Shown: positions 16,113-25,403, counted from the first letter of the stretch. The stretch is DNA of 33,931 nt from an uncultured Lachnospiraceae bacterium (GCA_910586205.1 CAJUGD010000039.1:1-33931); one strand, 5' to 3'. Notes: a model not told the origin generated them from the letters alone. Numbers and translations: made by a program.

Positions 16113-16862
16113 ATGATAGATAAGAGGATAGAGTTGGAGCATTGGGAAACAGAGCATACAATGAATTATCATAGAAAACAGTTTTTAGAGCCCAAAAGAA
16201 GTACAGTAGCTTTTGAAAAATTCCTAACACAATATCGAGATATAGATAATAGTAATATTTTGGATCTTGCATGCGGGGGGGGTGCTGTAGAACTATATTT
16301 TACACAATTACATCCAAGATTAAAGATTCATGGAGTTGATATTATAGATAAATCTTTCAGCTTATTGAAAGAGTTTACAGACATTAACGAAAGAAAAAAT
16401 ATCACCTTGACTCAAGGGGACTGGTACAATTTAAGTAATGATTTTGTTGGAAAATATGATGGAGTAATTTCACTCCAATCGTTATCATGGCTAGAAGATT
16501 GGAAAGTTCCTATAGAAAAGATATGTCGGTTAAATCCAGATTGGATAGCTATGTCTTCACTTTTTTATGAGGGTAAAATCAACTACCAGATTAAGTTAAA
16601 AGATTATGAGATTCCTACGGAGAGCAGGCTCTATCAGGAGACATATTATAATATCTATTCCATTCCTATGATAAAGGAATATCTGCAGGAATGGGGATAC
16701 ACAGATTTTAAGTATGAGCCATTCGACATAGATATTGATTTGGAAAAACCGGATCATATGGATGCACAGACGTATACAATTAAAACAGAGGATGGAAGAC
16801 GAATACAAATATCAGGTGCAATGCTAATGCCTTGGTATTTCATCTATGCATCAAAAAGGTGA
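16113..16862 (+). CDS. Class I SAM-dependent methyltransferase
   Basis: ATG 16113 is chosen because GAGGAGG lies 5 bp before it; an upstream ATG at 16086 has no ribosome site. The 249-residue protein contains the SAM-binding motif ILDLACGGG (49-57), then an acidic HGVDIIDKS strand and a QGDWYNL motif II. It probably methylates a sugar or sugar nucleotide of this pathway, either on oxygen or nitrogen. The C-terminal half is specific to its subfamily and does not identify the substrate. Its place between PseB and an RmlD-like reductase suggests a tailoring step on the same sugar. Confidence 0.75.
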   Translation: MIDKRIELEHWETEHTMNYHRKQFLEPKRSTVAFEKFLTQYRDIDNSNILDLACGGGAVELYFTQLHPRLKIHGVDIIDKSFSLLKEFTDINERKNITLTQGDWYNLSNDFVGKYDGVISLQSLSWLEDWKVPIEKICRLNPDWIAMSSLFYEGKINYQIKLKDYEIPTESRLYQETYYNIYSIPMIKEYLQEWGYTDFKYEPFDIDIDLEKPDHMDAQTYTIKTEDGRRIQISGAMLMPWYFIYASKR

Positions 16863-16935
16863 GTGAATATTTGGTACAGCAGCATTGGTTTTTAATATAA
16901 ATAATGAAATATAAAAAGAAAGAGAAGACATTGTT

Positions 16936-17859
16936 TTGGATAAAAATTCGGTAATTAGCAGTAATTATAAAATCTATGTTACTGGTATTATAGGGATGCT
17001 TGGCTATGGCATTTTTAAAAGATTAAAAGAAAAGGCAGAAATTACAGGGGTAGATTTGTGGGATATTGATGTACCTGGATTGTCATATAAAAAAATATCA
17101 TTGTATGACATTGAGGAGATTGAGAAAGACATTGCAGAAACCAAACCAAATATTTTAATCCATACAGCAGCCTTAGTTAATGTGGATGAATGTGAAGACA
17201 ATCCTGAAGATGCCAAAAAACTAAATACTGAAGTGACAAGAAGGCTTGCTGACATCTGCAATCGATATGAGATAAAGATGGTCTATGTTTCTACAGATGC
17301 GGTTTTTGATGGTAATGATCCGAAGCTGTATACAGAAGAAGATAATGCAGTTCCAATTAATGTCTATGGATTGACAAAGCTAGAGGGCGAAACGGCAGTT
17401 TTACAGTATCCTAGAAATTTGGTTTTTCGAACCAACATTTATGGAATTAACATACAAGAAAAGCAAAGCTTTGGAGAATGGATCTATTTCTCTTTAAAAG
17501 AAAACAAAACTTTGAACATGTTTACAGACATTGATTTCTCCCCAATAGAAGTAAGTGAACTGGCAGAGATAATTTATTTAGCATGTCAAAAAGACTTACA
17601 TGGATTATATCATGCATGTGGAACAGGCAGTATTACAAAATATGAGTTTGCTATAAAGTTAAAAGAAGTTTTTAAAATAGAATCTGGGATAATACAAAAG
17701 ACAATTAGTGACAATGCGCAGCTAAAAGCCAAACGATCAAAACATATGGGAATGTCCAATAAAAAGCTTTGCAGGGATTTACAGATTCATATCAGTACGC
17801 CTGAGGAAAGTATTAAGAGATTCTATTTATTGTGGAGAGAGGAAAAAGATGGAAATTAA
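16936..17859 (+). CDS. RmlD-like SDR sugar-nucleotide reductase
   Basis: The 307-residue protein is an extended short-chain dehydrogenase: VTGIIGMLGYGIF (nucleotide loop, residues 15-27), HTAALVNVDECE, VSTDAVFDG and YGLTKLEGE with the YxxxK catalytic pair. This pattern is closest to dTDP-4-dehydrorhamnose reductase (RmlD) relatives, which reduce 4-keto sugar nucleotides. No RmlA, RmlB or RmlC is present here, so it probably reduces another keto intermediate of the locus. The start codon is TTG after AGAGAAG; no nearby ATG fits better. It overlaps the NeuB-family gene by 11 bp, implying coupled translation. Confidence 0.72.
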   Translation: MDKNSVISSNYKIYVTGIIGMLGYGIFKRLKEKAEITGVDLWDIDVPGLSYKKISLYDIEEIEKDIAETKPNILIHTAALVNVDECEDNPEDAKKLNTEVTRRLADICNRYEIKMVYVSTDAVFDGNDPKLYTEEDNAVPINVYGLTKLEGETAVLQYPRNLVFRTNIYGINIQEKQSFGEWIYFSLKENKTLNMFTDIDFSPIEVSELAEIIYLACQKDLHGLYHACGTGSITKYEFAIKLKEVFKIESGIIQKTISDNAQLKAKRSKHMGMSNKKLCRDLQIHISTPEESIKRFYLLWREEKDGN

Positions 17860-18925
17860 AATAGGAAGAAGAATTATATCAGAACAATCAAAACCATATT
17901 TTATTGCGGATATTGCGGCAAATCATGATGGGGATATTAACAGAGCATATCATTTGATTGAATTAGCAAAAGAAGCTGGTGCAGATGCTGCCAAGTTCCA
18001 AAATTTTAAGGCAGAAACCATTGTCAGCAAAAGAGGATTTGATGATTTGGGAAGACAGTTATCCCATCAGTCTTCTTGGAAAAAATCTGTTTATGAAACC
18101 TATAAAGATGCCAGTCTTCCTGATGTATGGTCAGTAAAACTAAAGGAAAAATGTGAAAATGTTGGGATTGAATATATGACCAGTCCCTATGATTTTTCAT
18201 CTGTAGATCTTGCAGATTCGTATGTAAATGCTTATAAAATAGGATCTGGAGATATTACATGGATAGAAATCATCGAACATATTGCGCAAAAAGGAAAACC
18301 TGTCTTGCTTGCTACCGGAGCATCGTCTATGGAAGATGTAAAACGGGCCATGAAAACAATACAGAAATATAATGATCAGATAATATTGATGCAGTGTAAT
18401 ACTAATTATACAGCATCCGATAGTAACTTTTCTCATATTAATCTAAATGTTTTACATTCTTATCGCGAATTATATCCAAATTGTATTTTGGGATTATCGG
18501 ATCATACTTTTGGTCATACAACTGTTTTAGGAGCTTTAGCAATGGGAGCGCGTGTTTTTGAAAAGCATTTTACAGATGATAATGGCAGAGAGGGTCCGGA
18601 TCATAGGTTTTCTATGAATCCTGTTACATGGAAAAAGATGATAAAGGCATGTAATGAATTATATGAAGCATTAGGTGACGGCATCAAAAAAGTTGAAGAA
18701 AATGAATTAGATACTGTTAATATACAAAGAAGATCTTTGTATTTGCAGAGGGATTTAAAGAAAGGTGAGATGATTGGTGAAAAGGATATATTTCCATTAA
18801 GACCAGTAAAAGAAGGAGCTGTTTTGCCATTTGATAAAGAGAGTATACTAGGAAAAAGGATTAAAAAAAGTAAGAAAAAAGATGAATGCTTGTATTGGGA
18901 GGATATACAAGATGCTAAAGGGTAG
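17849..18925 (+). CDS. NeuB-family nonulosonic acid synthase (PseI/SpsE-like)
   Basis: The 358-residue protein joins a TIM-barrel NeuB domain (IADIAANHDGDINRAYHLIELAKEAGADAAKFQ, residues 19-51; GLSDHTFGH; ARVFEKHFTDD with GPDHRFSMNP) to a C-terminal SAF domain (about 285-350; RRSLYLQRDLKKGE). Such enzymes condense phosphoenolpyruvate with a 6-carbon amino sugar to make the 9-carbon acid. With PseB, the DegT aminotransferase and the cytidylyltransferase it defines a pseudaminic/legionaminic-type route. PseB inversion favours a pseudaminic-like product, but the spacing of motifs also fits SpsE-type synthases. A purine-rich AGAGGAAAAAG ribosome site lies inside the preceding gene. Confidence 0.85.
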   Translation: MEIKIGRRIISEQSKPYFIADIAANHDGDINRAYHLIELAKEAGADAAKFQNFKAETIVSKRGFDDLGRQLSHQSSWKKSVYETYKDASLPDVWSVKLKEKCENVGIEYMTSPYDFSSVDLADSYVNAYKIGSGDITWIEIIEHIAQKGKPVLLATGASSMEDVKRAMKTIQKYNDQIILMQCNTNYTASDSNFSHINLNVLHSYRELYPNCILGLSDHTFGHTTVLGALAMGARVFEKHFTDDNGREGPDHRFSMNPVTWKKMIKACNELYEALGDGIKKVEENELDTVNIQRRSLYLQRDLKKGEMIGEKDIFPLRPVKEGAVLPFDKESILGKRIKKSKKKDECLYWEDIQDAKG

Positions 18926-19463
18926 TCAAGTATATTTATGTGCCCTGGAACGGGATGATTTACCGTATCTGATGAAGTGGAGAAATCAAACAGGGTTTCG
19001 GAAATATTTCCGGGAATATCGGGAATTAAATTCTGATATGCAGAATAACTGGTATGAAAAAAAGGTTCTTGGGGATTTGGGAACCCTGATGTTTGCTGTT
19101 CGGGACATTCAAAACGATGAATTGTTAGGATGCTGCGGATTGTGTTACATAAATTGGGTACACCGCAATTCTGATCTATCACTATACATTGGAAAGGACA
19201 ATGTATATATTGACAATCTTGGTTTTGCAGAAGAAAGCTGCAGATTATTATTTGATTATGGATTTTTGGAATTGGGATTAGAAAAAATTTGGTCTGAATT
19301 GTATGAGTTTGATGATAAAAAGATAACATTGTACCAAAAATTAGGAATGCAGATTGATGGTACATTACGGAATCAGTATTTTTATAACGGAAAATGGTGG
19401 AACTCTAAAATACTTTCTATATTAAAAGATGATTGGATAGGAGAAAAAGATCACATTGAGTAA
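18912..19463 (+). CDS. GNAT acetyltransferase (PseH-like)
   Basis: ATG 18912 is selected: GGGAGGA lies 8 bp upstream and the protein then begins MLKGSQVYLCALERDDL, the usual start of RimJ/PseH-type GNATs; an ATG at 18882 only adds residues. In 183 residues it shows the GNAT pattern of N-terminal WRN helix, LGCCGLCYIN and SLYIGKDN strands, and a C-terminal YQKLGMQIDGT motif typical of sugar N-acetyltransferases. PseH acetylates the 4-amino group of the PseC product, the step needed between aminotransferase and synthase here. It overlaps the synthase by 14 bp. Confidence 0.75.
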   Translation: MLKGSQVYLCALERDDLPYLMKWRNQTGFRKYFREYRELNSDMQNNWYEKKVLGDLGTLMFAVRDIQNDELLGCCGLCYINWVHRNSDLSLYIGKDNVYIDNLGFAEESCRLLFDYGFLELGLEKIWSELYEFDDKKITLYQKLGMQIDGTLRNQYFYNGKWWNSKILSILKDDWIGEKDHIE

Positions 19464-20367
19464 ACTATGTTTAGGAACTGTACAGTTTGGAATGAAATAT
19501 GGGATTAATAATCAGAGTGGGCAACCATCAGAGGAAGCCTGTTTTGATATGCTTGATATTGCTTTAGAAAAGGGAATTAATGTTCTTGATACGGCAAGAG
19601 CTTATGGTACGGCAGAAATTGTAATTGGTAATTATTTGGAATATCGGCATTGTCATCATAAGGTAGAGATTATATCAAAACTTCGCCCTAATATAATAGA
19701 TAAAGATGAAACAGATGTATATTCGGTTGTCAGGAGAGAACTGGAAGATAGCTTAAAACGGTTGCATGTTTCATGTCTGAAAGGCTATTTGTTTCATACA
19801 CCAGAATATGTTTATAACAGGAAAAATGTAGAGGCATTGTTTCGTTTGAAGGATGAAGGCCTGGTTCAAAACATAGGTGTTTCTATATACAATATGGAAG
19901 AAGGATTTGAAGCAATAAGAAGAAATATGGATTATGTACAGCTTCCTTACAGTATTCTGGATCAGAGGGGAATGCAGTCTGATTTTATAAGTCAGGCCAA
20001 GAAGGCTGGAATGACAGTTTTTACAAGAAGTGCATTTTTACAGGGATTATTTATGATGGATCTGGATAAGATTCCTGGATATTTAAATCATGCAAAACCA
20101 TATTTAAGCTATTTCAGAGATCTAATCGATCAACATAAGAGAGGTAGTATAGAACTTCTTCTTCAGTTCATTAAAGGAACCGTGGATGCTGACTATTTAG
20201 TGTTTGGTGTGGATGATGAAAAACAATTATTGGAAGATATAAGAGCATTTAGAGAAGATAAATTAATAGAAGAATCTGTTTTAAATCAAATTAAAAATTA
20301 TTATTGCCAGGTAGATGAAAGTATTATTTTTCCTAGTTTATGGTCAAACGGAAAAAGAGCAGAGTAA
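19456..20367 (+). CDS. Aldo/keto reductase
   Basis: The 303-residue protein has the family's catalytic set in place: LDTARAYG with Asp45 and Tyr50, EIISKL with Lys75, and YLFHTPEY with His114. The opening LCLGTVQFGMKYGI is typical of the aldo/keto reductases found in bacterial glycosylation loci. It would reduce a keto or aldehyde group of a sugar intermediate with NADPH. Translation starts at TTG (19456), overlapping the preceding stop by 8 bp, with AGGAG 12 bp upstream. Which intermediate it serves is unknown; it is a candidate for a modification making the nonulosonate non-standard. Confidence 0.78.
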   Translation: MSKLCLGTVQFGMKYGINNQSGQPSEEACFDMLDIALEKGINVLDTARAYGTAEIVIGNYLEYRHCHHKVEIISKLRPNIIDKDETDVYSVVRRELEDSLKRLHVSCLKGYLFHTPEYVYNRKNVEALFRLKDEGLVQNIGVSIYNMEEGFEAIRRNMDYVQLPYSILDQRGMQSDFISQAKKAGMTVFTRSAFLQGLFMMDLDKIPGYLNHAKPYLSYFRDLIDQHKRGSIELLLQFIKGTVDADYLVFGVDDEKQLLEDIRAFREDKLIEESVLNQIKNYYCQVDESIIFPSLWSNGKRAE

Positions 20368-20385
20368 AGGAATAAAGTACATAAT

Positions 20386-21588
20386 ATGAAAGCCGAAAAA
20401 GATCTAATTAGTGTGATTGTGCCTGTCTATAATGTAGCATCCTATTTACCGAAATGTATTAAAAGCATCATGAATCAAACCTATTCTAATTTGGAAATAA
20501 TTTTAGTAGATGATGGCTCTACGGATGAATGCCCTGCGATATGTGATGAATATAAAAGCAAAGATACCAGGATAAAGGTTATTCACAAAAGAAATGGAGG
20601 CATTACCACTTCGCGGAAAGCAGGTGCCCAAATAGCTCAGGGAAAATATATTGGATTTATAGATGGAGATGATTGGATAGAAAAAAATATGTATGAGGAG
20701 TTGTCAGGATATGCGAAAAGAGATAAAGCGCAAATTGTATTATCTGGGATGTATCGTGATAATGAAAAAGGAACATATGTAAAATGGAATGCTGCAAATA
20801 TATCAGTTGGAAGATACTCAAAAAATAATAAAGAAGCCGAACTATGTACAAAATTATTTTCTAATGGAAGCCAGAATGTAAATGGCAGTTTAAATAATAA
20901 ATTATTTGAAGCTCAGCTATTGAAAAGAAATTTAGAAAAAGTGGATAATCGCATTCATGGATTTGCTGATGATACAGTATGCTTATTTCCGTGTTTGCTT
21001 GAGGCCGATACAGTTACAATTATAGAGGAAGCGTATTATCATGGAGTAGATAGGGCTGGTTCTGCAACTCACAGTAGAAATGACCATTGGTTTGAACAAT
21101 TAAATTTGGTGTTTTTCAGATTAAGAGATGTTTTTCAAACGTATTCATATAAAGAGATATTATTACAGCAATTACAAGCTTACATTATAAATAGTACTTT
21201 TGAGGGTGTAGAACAATTATTTCCTGATTTGAAGGCTCAGAAATATTTTTGGATAAATGATACAAACAAAATAAAGAAGAAAATTATAATTTATGGGGCT
21301 GGAAAAGTAGGACAAAGTTATTTTCTTCAATTCCAAAAAATACAGTCAGTTGATGTGGTTTTATGGGTTGATACAAATGCAGAACAGTACAGGAAGAAGG
21401 GGTTAAGGGTTAGTGATATAGATTGCATATATGAACAGGAATATGATGAAATTATTATTGCATTAAAAAATAGAGTAATTGCAGAAAATATTAAAACGAA
21501 TTTGATACAAAGCGGAATAAACAAGGAAAAGATTCTTTGGAAAGAGCCGGTATCTTTCTATGAATATGTTTATAAATCAGGGAGATAA
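20386..21588 (+). CDS. GT2 glycosyltransferase with C-terminal Rossmann module
   Basis: In 400 residues, the N-terminal half is a GT-A glycosyltransferase of family 2: VIVPVYNVASYL, VDDGSTD (41-47) and FIDGDDW (91-97) bind the nucleotide sugar and metal. The C-terminal 95 residues form a distinct Rossmann-like module (IIIYGAGKVGQSY, VDTN, DEIIIALKN) shared with many neighbours. There is no membrane segment. It begins a run of transferase genes and probably adds one sugar of the surface or flagellar glycan. The ribosome site AAAGGA is about 14 bp away, somewhat far. This gene is AT-rich like the DUF115 gene. Confidence 0.8.
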   Translation: MKAEKDLISVIVPVYNVASYLPKCIKSIMNQTYSNLEIILVDDGSTDECPAICDEYKSKDTRIKVIHKRNGGITTSRKAGAQIAQGKYIGFIDGDDWIEKNMYEELSGYAKRDKAQIVLSGMYRDNEKGTYVKWNAANISVGRYSKNNKEAELCTKLFSNGSQNVNGSLNNKLFEAQLLKRNLEKVDNRIHGFADDTVCLFPCLLEADTVTIIEEAYYHGVDRAGSATHSRNDHWFEQLNLVFFRLRDVFQTYSYKEILLQQLQAYIINSTFEGVEQLFPDLKAQKYFWINDTNKIKKKIIIYGAGKVGQSYFLQFQKIQSVDVVLWVDTNAEQYRKKGLRVSDIDCIYEQEYDEIIIALKNRVIAENIKTNLIQSGINKEKILWKEPVSFYEYVYKSGR

Positions 21589-21589
21589 T

Positions 21590-22903
21590 ATGATTTCAAT
21601 TATTATGCCGTTATATAATGCCGAACGATTTTTAAATGAAACCCTACAAAGTATCAGAAATCAAACTTATACCAATTATGAATTAATATGTGTAGACGAC
21701 TGTTCGACAGACCGCACGTTTGAAATGCTGCAGCAGGCGATGAAAATAGATGGCAGAATACGATTACTGCATAATAACGTGAGATCTGGTGCCGCTGTTT
21801 CCAGAAATAAAGGTATGGAAGAAGCAAAAGGAGAGTATCTGGCCTTTTTGGACGGTGATGATATTTTTGAAGAAGAAATGCTAGAGAAAGCATACCAATG
21901 TGCAAAAGAAAATGATTTAGATATTGTGATTTACGAAGAATTATTGGTTTCTTCTGAAAAAATACATGAAAAAAAGGAAAAGTATCGAAATGACAGATTT
22001 AGAAAAAAATTATGTCAAGAACCATTTAGCCTTTATGAGATAGAACCTTCAGACTATGTTAAATGGTCAACCGGACCCTGGAATAAACTATTTAAAAGGG
22101 AGTTTATAAAAGAGCAGGATATTAAGTTTCAATCATTATCATGCTGTAATGATGTTTATTTTGTAGAAATGGCTTATATATTGGCAAAAAGGATCTTGTT
22201 TTTAGATGATGCAAGGGTAATGGTGTATGTGAGGCAGCATTCCGCTCCCAGCAGGATTTCCTCTAATAGAGATCTTCTATGTGCATATAGTGCCGGCAAA
22301 AAAATTGCGGAAGCTTTTGTTGAGAGGCAGATTGATGAGAAACTATACCAGTATTCATATCTGAGAATATACCAAATGTTTCTCAGTGAGATTGTTTGTT
22401 CAAAAAAGGAAGAAGACCGTAAGCGGTTTTATCAATATCTGCATGACAGCGGAATTGCTGGTCTGATCGAATCTGGGGGAAAAGGCTTTTGTAAGTGTTT
22501 TGAGAGAGACAGTCATTATTTACGGAATTTTGTGGAACAGGAATACAGCACAAAGTGGTTTGACACGGAGAGTATGCTAAGCACAGTGCTGAAGGCTGGT
22601 GAGAGTGATATATGGAAATTATGGATCCAATATAAAAATATCGCAATATGGGGAATTGGGCGTTATGGAAGGAGTCTGTTAAAGCTCATAGCAGAGAAAA
22701 ATCTAAATGTTTGCTGTGTCATTGACAGAGACCTGGAGAAGTCAGGAACGGAGATAGAAAAATATAGGGTATATAATCCGAAAGACATACAATTTGAAAA
22801 TATAGATGTGGTTCTTATAGCGATAAAGGAGGAGGACTGCAGGATTAAAAATCAGCTTAGTCAGTATAAGCTGAAGATAATAGACATAAAGGAATATATG
22901 TAA
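21590..22903 (+). CDS. GT2 glycosyltransferase with C-terminal Rossmann module
   Basis: ATG 21590 is the likely start: GGGAG is 5 bp upstream and the protein begins with the GT2 strand MISIIMPLYN; an ATG at 21560 lies within the preceding gene. The 437-residue protein shows VDDCSTD (35-41) and LDGDD (87-91), then a helical middle region, then from about 345 the Rossmann module (IAIWGIGRYGRSLL, VIDRD, VVLIAIKEED). It starts one base after the preceding stop codon. The donor and acceptor sugars are not predictable. Confidence 0.8.
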   Translation: MISIIMPLYNAERFLNETLQSIRNQTYTNYELICVDDCSTDRTFEMLQQAMKIDGRIRLLHNNVRSGAAVSRNKGMEEAKGEYLAFLDGDDIFEEEMLEKAYQCAKENDLDIVIYEELLVSSEKIHEKKEKYRNDRFRKKLCQEPFSLYEIEPSDYVKWSTGPWNKLFKREFIKEQDIKFQSLSCCNDVYFVEMAYILAKRILFLDDARVMVYVRQHSAPSRISSNRDLLCAYSAGKKIAEAFVERQIDEKLYQYSYLRIYQMFLSEIVCSKKEEDRKRFYQYLHDSGIAGLIESGGKGFCKCFERDSHYLRNFVEQEYSTKWFDTESMLSTVLKAGESDIWKLWIQYKNIAIWGIGRYGRSLLKLIAEKNLNVCCVIDRDLEKSGTEIEKYRVYNPKDIQFENIDVVLIAIKEEDCRIKNQLSQYKLKIIDIKEYM

Positions 22904-22945
22904 TAAATATATTCTGCAAAAGGAATTAGCCGAGGAAGGTGTTTT

Positions 22946-23446
22946 TTGAAGATGACAATTAGAAAAATGATTTGGAAAATTTTAAAGATAATCATCTATC
23001 TTGTTCTAATGATAATTGCAGCATTCCGTTTTGGGTTAATAGTAGGAAAGAATAAGGATAAAACAATAAATAAATATAAAAAATATTATGTGTTGGCAAT
23101 GTCTTGGATGGATTTAGCGGAAAACGGATTTGTTTTAGATAAATATTTTGAAAGAAACGGTTTTAAGCATATTGCTGTTTATGGCGGAAGGGATATGGGA
23201 CGGCATTTGATAAAACAGCTAAAGGGAACAGAAATTATGGTTGATTATATGATTGACAGAACCATTTACCTTGACCAGTTTGAGACAATACCCGTGTATC
23301 AGCCAGATGATAAATTACCAGTTGTAGATGCTGTTATTGTGACACCCATATGGGATTATTCAAAAATAAGAGAGGAAGTCTCAAGGCAGCTTTCTTGTCC
23401 GATTATATCGCTGGAGGATGTGGTCATGGGAGGGTTGAATGCGTAG
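22946..23446 (+). CDS. Small membrane-anchored Rossmann-module protein
   Basis: The 166-residue protein has one N-terminal hydrophobic segment (about residues 9-32, IWKILKIIIYLVLMIIAAFRFGLIV) with basic residues before it, then a soluble Rossmann-like module (IAVYGGRDMGRHL, MIDRT, DAVIVTPIWDYSKI). It is thus the same module as in the neighbouring transferases but tied to the membrane and without a catalytic partner. TTG 22946 fits the AGGAAGG site 6 bp upstream; ATG 22952 is two codons later. It overlaps the next gene by 8 bp. It may recruit the module-bearing enzymes or report on a ligand; this is speculation. Confidence 0.65.
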   Translation: MKMTIRKMIWKILKIIIYLVLMIIAAFRFGLIVGKNKDKTINKYKKYYVLAMSWMDLAENGFVLDKYFERNGFKHIAVYGGRDMGRHLIKQLKGTEIMVDYMIDRTIYLDQFETIPVYQPDDKLPVVDAVIVTPIWDYSKIREEVSRQLSCPIISLEDVVMGGLNA

Positions 23447-24260
23447 ATTGGCGATTGTTGTATTAAATTATTTAAATGATAAAGATACAATGGAATGTGT
23501 GGATAGTATCTTAAAAATGCAGTATTCGATTTGCGGAGTGGTTATTGTTGATAATGGTTCAAAAAACGGGGCTTATGAAAGGCTGAGACAGGCATATCAT
23601 AAGGAAAAGCGGGTGCAGGTGATTGAGGGGAAAAAGAATATAGGATATGCCAAAGGGAATAATATAGGGATCCGTTATGCAAGAAATAAGCTTAAGGCGG
23701 ACTTTGTGTTAGTAGTTAATAATGATACGGTATTTATTGACAAAGAGTACATAAAGGGCCTTCTTGATAAATATGAACATGGAGTAGGGGTGATTGGCAG
23801 TCGGATTCTTCTAAAAGATGGAAAGGAACAGTTCCCAATGCCAATTTATCTTGGATTAAGGGATTCCTTGATGCGTTATGTCAATATGTTGTCAGAAAAA
23901 TACGGCTGTAATTTTGAGTTTCCTGCCAGGCAGGGCAAACCGGAAACGGTTTTACATGGATGCACTCTTTTATTTACCCCTGATTTTTTTAATTGGTATC
24001 ATGGATTTTATAAACGCACCTTTCTCTATGGGGAAGAAGGGATTTTGTATCTTATGTGTAAATGCAGAAATTTGAGACAGATTTATGTACCAGAGGTTAA
24101 GATTTTTCATAAAGAGGATCAGTCATCCATGATGAGTTTTCAAAATGATAGGAAAACTATCAGCAAATATGCCCTCCAAAGTGAAAAATATGTTGTTTTA
24201 TGGGCGCTGAGATATAAAATCATTTGTTTGCTTAACTGTGTTGTTGATGTTTTTAAATAA
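23439..24260 (+). CDS. GT2 glycosyltransferase, rhamnosyltransferase-like
   Basis: The 273-residue protein has the WbbL/RfbF-type GT2 pattern: AIVVLNYLN, VDNGSKNG, GKKNIGYAKGNNIGI (about 65-79) and VVNNDTVF, which carries the metal-binding NND. The LHGCTLLFTPDFF and YGEEGILYL segments are the acceptor-side motifs of this subfamily. It is the only protein from 20386 to 31742 without the Rossmann module, but it is translationally linked to the membrane-anchored module protein just before it (8-bp overlap), which may supply the module in trans. A rhamnose or other 6-deoxyhexose donor is likely only by analogy. Confidence 0.78.
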   Translation: MRRLAIVVLNYLNDKDTMECVDSILKMQYSICGVVIVDNGSKNGAYERLRQAYHKEKRVQVIEGKKNIGYAKGNNIGIRYARNKLKADFVLVVNNDTVFIDKEYIKGLLDKYEHGVGVIGSRILLKDGKEQFPMPIYLGLRDSLMRYVNMLSEKYGCNFEFPARQGKPETVLHGCTLLFTPDFFNWYHGFYKRTFLYGEEGILYLMCKCRNLRQIYVPEVKIFHKEDQSSMMSFQNDRKTISKYALQSEKYVVLWALRYKIICLLNCVVDVFK

Positions 24261-24285
24261 AGTGCGGAAATAAGGAGAACAGAAT

Positions 24286-25335
24286 ATGAGAAAAATCATT
24301 ATATATGGTATTGGAAAGATTGGCCGGGCTTATATTGAACGGTGTGCAGCACAGGGTGTAGAAGGATTGGAACTGGTAGATTCTGACAGCAGCTTATGGA
24401 AAACCGAATTTTGCGGGATGAAAATATGCAGCCCCGATGAAATATTGTGGCACGAGTATGCGTTGGTGGTGATTGCAGCAGGCATCCAGCACAGAGGCGA
24501 GATTTTTACACAGCTTGTAGCAAAATATAAGGTGCCCCAAGATAAGATAGTATCCTATGTAGATGCAGTTATTCTGCGGAAGGACGAATGTTATAATTGG
24601 GGGAACATGAAGTTTAACGAGCAGCCGGGTACGGGCACGATCAGCTCCGGCAGAGAAATAGGGAGTAAGTTAAATAGGGATTCCCTTAATGATCTGGAGA
24701 AGTTTTTTTTCTATGGAGATCATAAAGTTGTGAATAAATGGATGCATTACTTTGAAGCTTATGAAAGATTTTTTTCAAAATATAGAAATAAGAATGTATC
24801 TATATTGGAAATTGGAGTTTTCAAAGGCGGTTCGCTGCAGATGTGGAAGAATTACTTTAAGACGCCTTTTAATCAGGTATCCGTTTATGGCATTGATATT
24901 AATCCTGATTGTAAGTCATTAGAAGAAGATAATATAAAGATTTTTATCGGTTCTCAGGAGGACAGGGATTTTTTACGTAAGGTGAAGAAAGTAATTGGAA
25001 AGGTTGATCTATTGATTGATGACGGCGGACATACTATGAATCAGCAGATCGTTACTTTTGAGGAACTGTTTGACCTTGTTGATGACAATGGAATTTATTT
25101 ATGTGAGGATTTACATACATCGTATATGGAATTGTATGGTGGAGAATATAAAGGAAGTACGTTTATAGAATATTCAAAAAATCTGATAGATTATCTTCAT
25201 GCTCAATATTCGGAAACAGAGAAGCTGGTAAGAAATAAATATTCCGATAACATTAAGTATATTACATATTGTGATAGTATGATTTTTATAGAAAAGAAAG
25301 AGAAAACTACGAGAAGTATAGAAATGCAGGTTTAA
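24286..25335 (+). CDS. Rossmann module fused to CmcI-like SAM methyltransferase
   Basis: The 349-residue protein starts with the shared Rossmann module (IIIYGIGKIGRAY, LVDSDS, ALVVIAAGI; residues 1-95). From about 140 it becomes a class I methyltransferase: ILEIGVFKGGSLQMW (SAM loop, near 182), VYGIDINPD, VDLLIDDGGHTMNQQ and YLCEDLHTSY. This order matches the CmcI/macrocin-O-methyltransferase-like enzymes that methylate sugar hydroxyls. AAGGAG lies 8 bp upstream. It probably O-methylates a sugar of the glycan, a common capping step; the target position is unknown. Confidence 0.75.
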   Translation: MRKIIIYGIGKIGRAYIERCAAQGVEGLELVDSDSSLWKTEFCGMKICSPDEILWHEYALVVIAAGIQHRGEIFTQLVAKYKVPQDKIVSYVDAVILRKDECYNWGNMKFNEQPGTGTISSGREIGSKLNRDSLNDLEKFFFYGDHKVVNKWMHYFEAYERFFSKYRNKNVSILEIGVFKGGSLQMWKNYFKTPFNQVSVYGIDINPDCKSLEEDNIKIFIGSQEDRDFLRKVKKVIGKVDLLIDDGGHTMNQQIVTFEELFDLVDDNGIYLCEDLHTSYMELYGGEYKGSTFIEYSKNLIDYLHAQYSETEKLVRNKYSDNIKYITYCDSMIFIEKKEKTTRSIEMQV

Positions 25336-25403
25336 AGCGCAATTTATTACAAATAAAGGCTTGACTGATAAAAGGGCAGGAAATATCAAAAGGAAAGAAT
25401 GAT

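Noticed and set aside
16936..17859. Full dTDP-rhamnose pathway suggested by the RmlD-like gene
   Set aside because: No RmlA, RmlB or RmlC gene is in the window, so rhamnose synthesis at this locus is not supported.
20854..20863. A 10-base match to the start of the proposed guide (2012-2021)
   Set aside because: The match stops after ten AT-rich bases and lies inside a glycosyltransferase coding region rather than at a promoter. A chance match is likely in a window this size.
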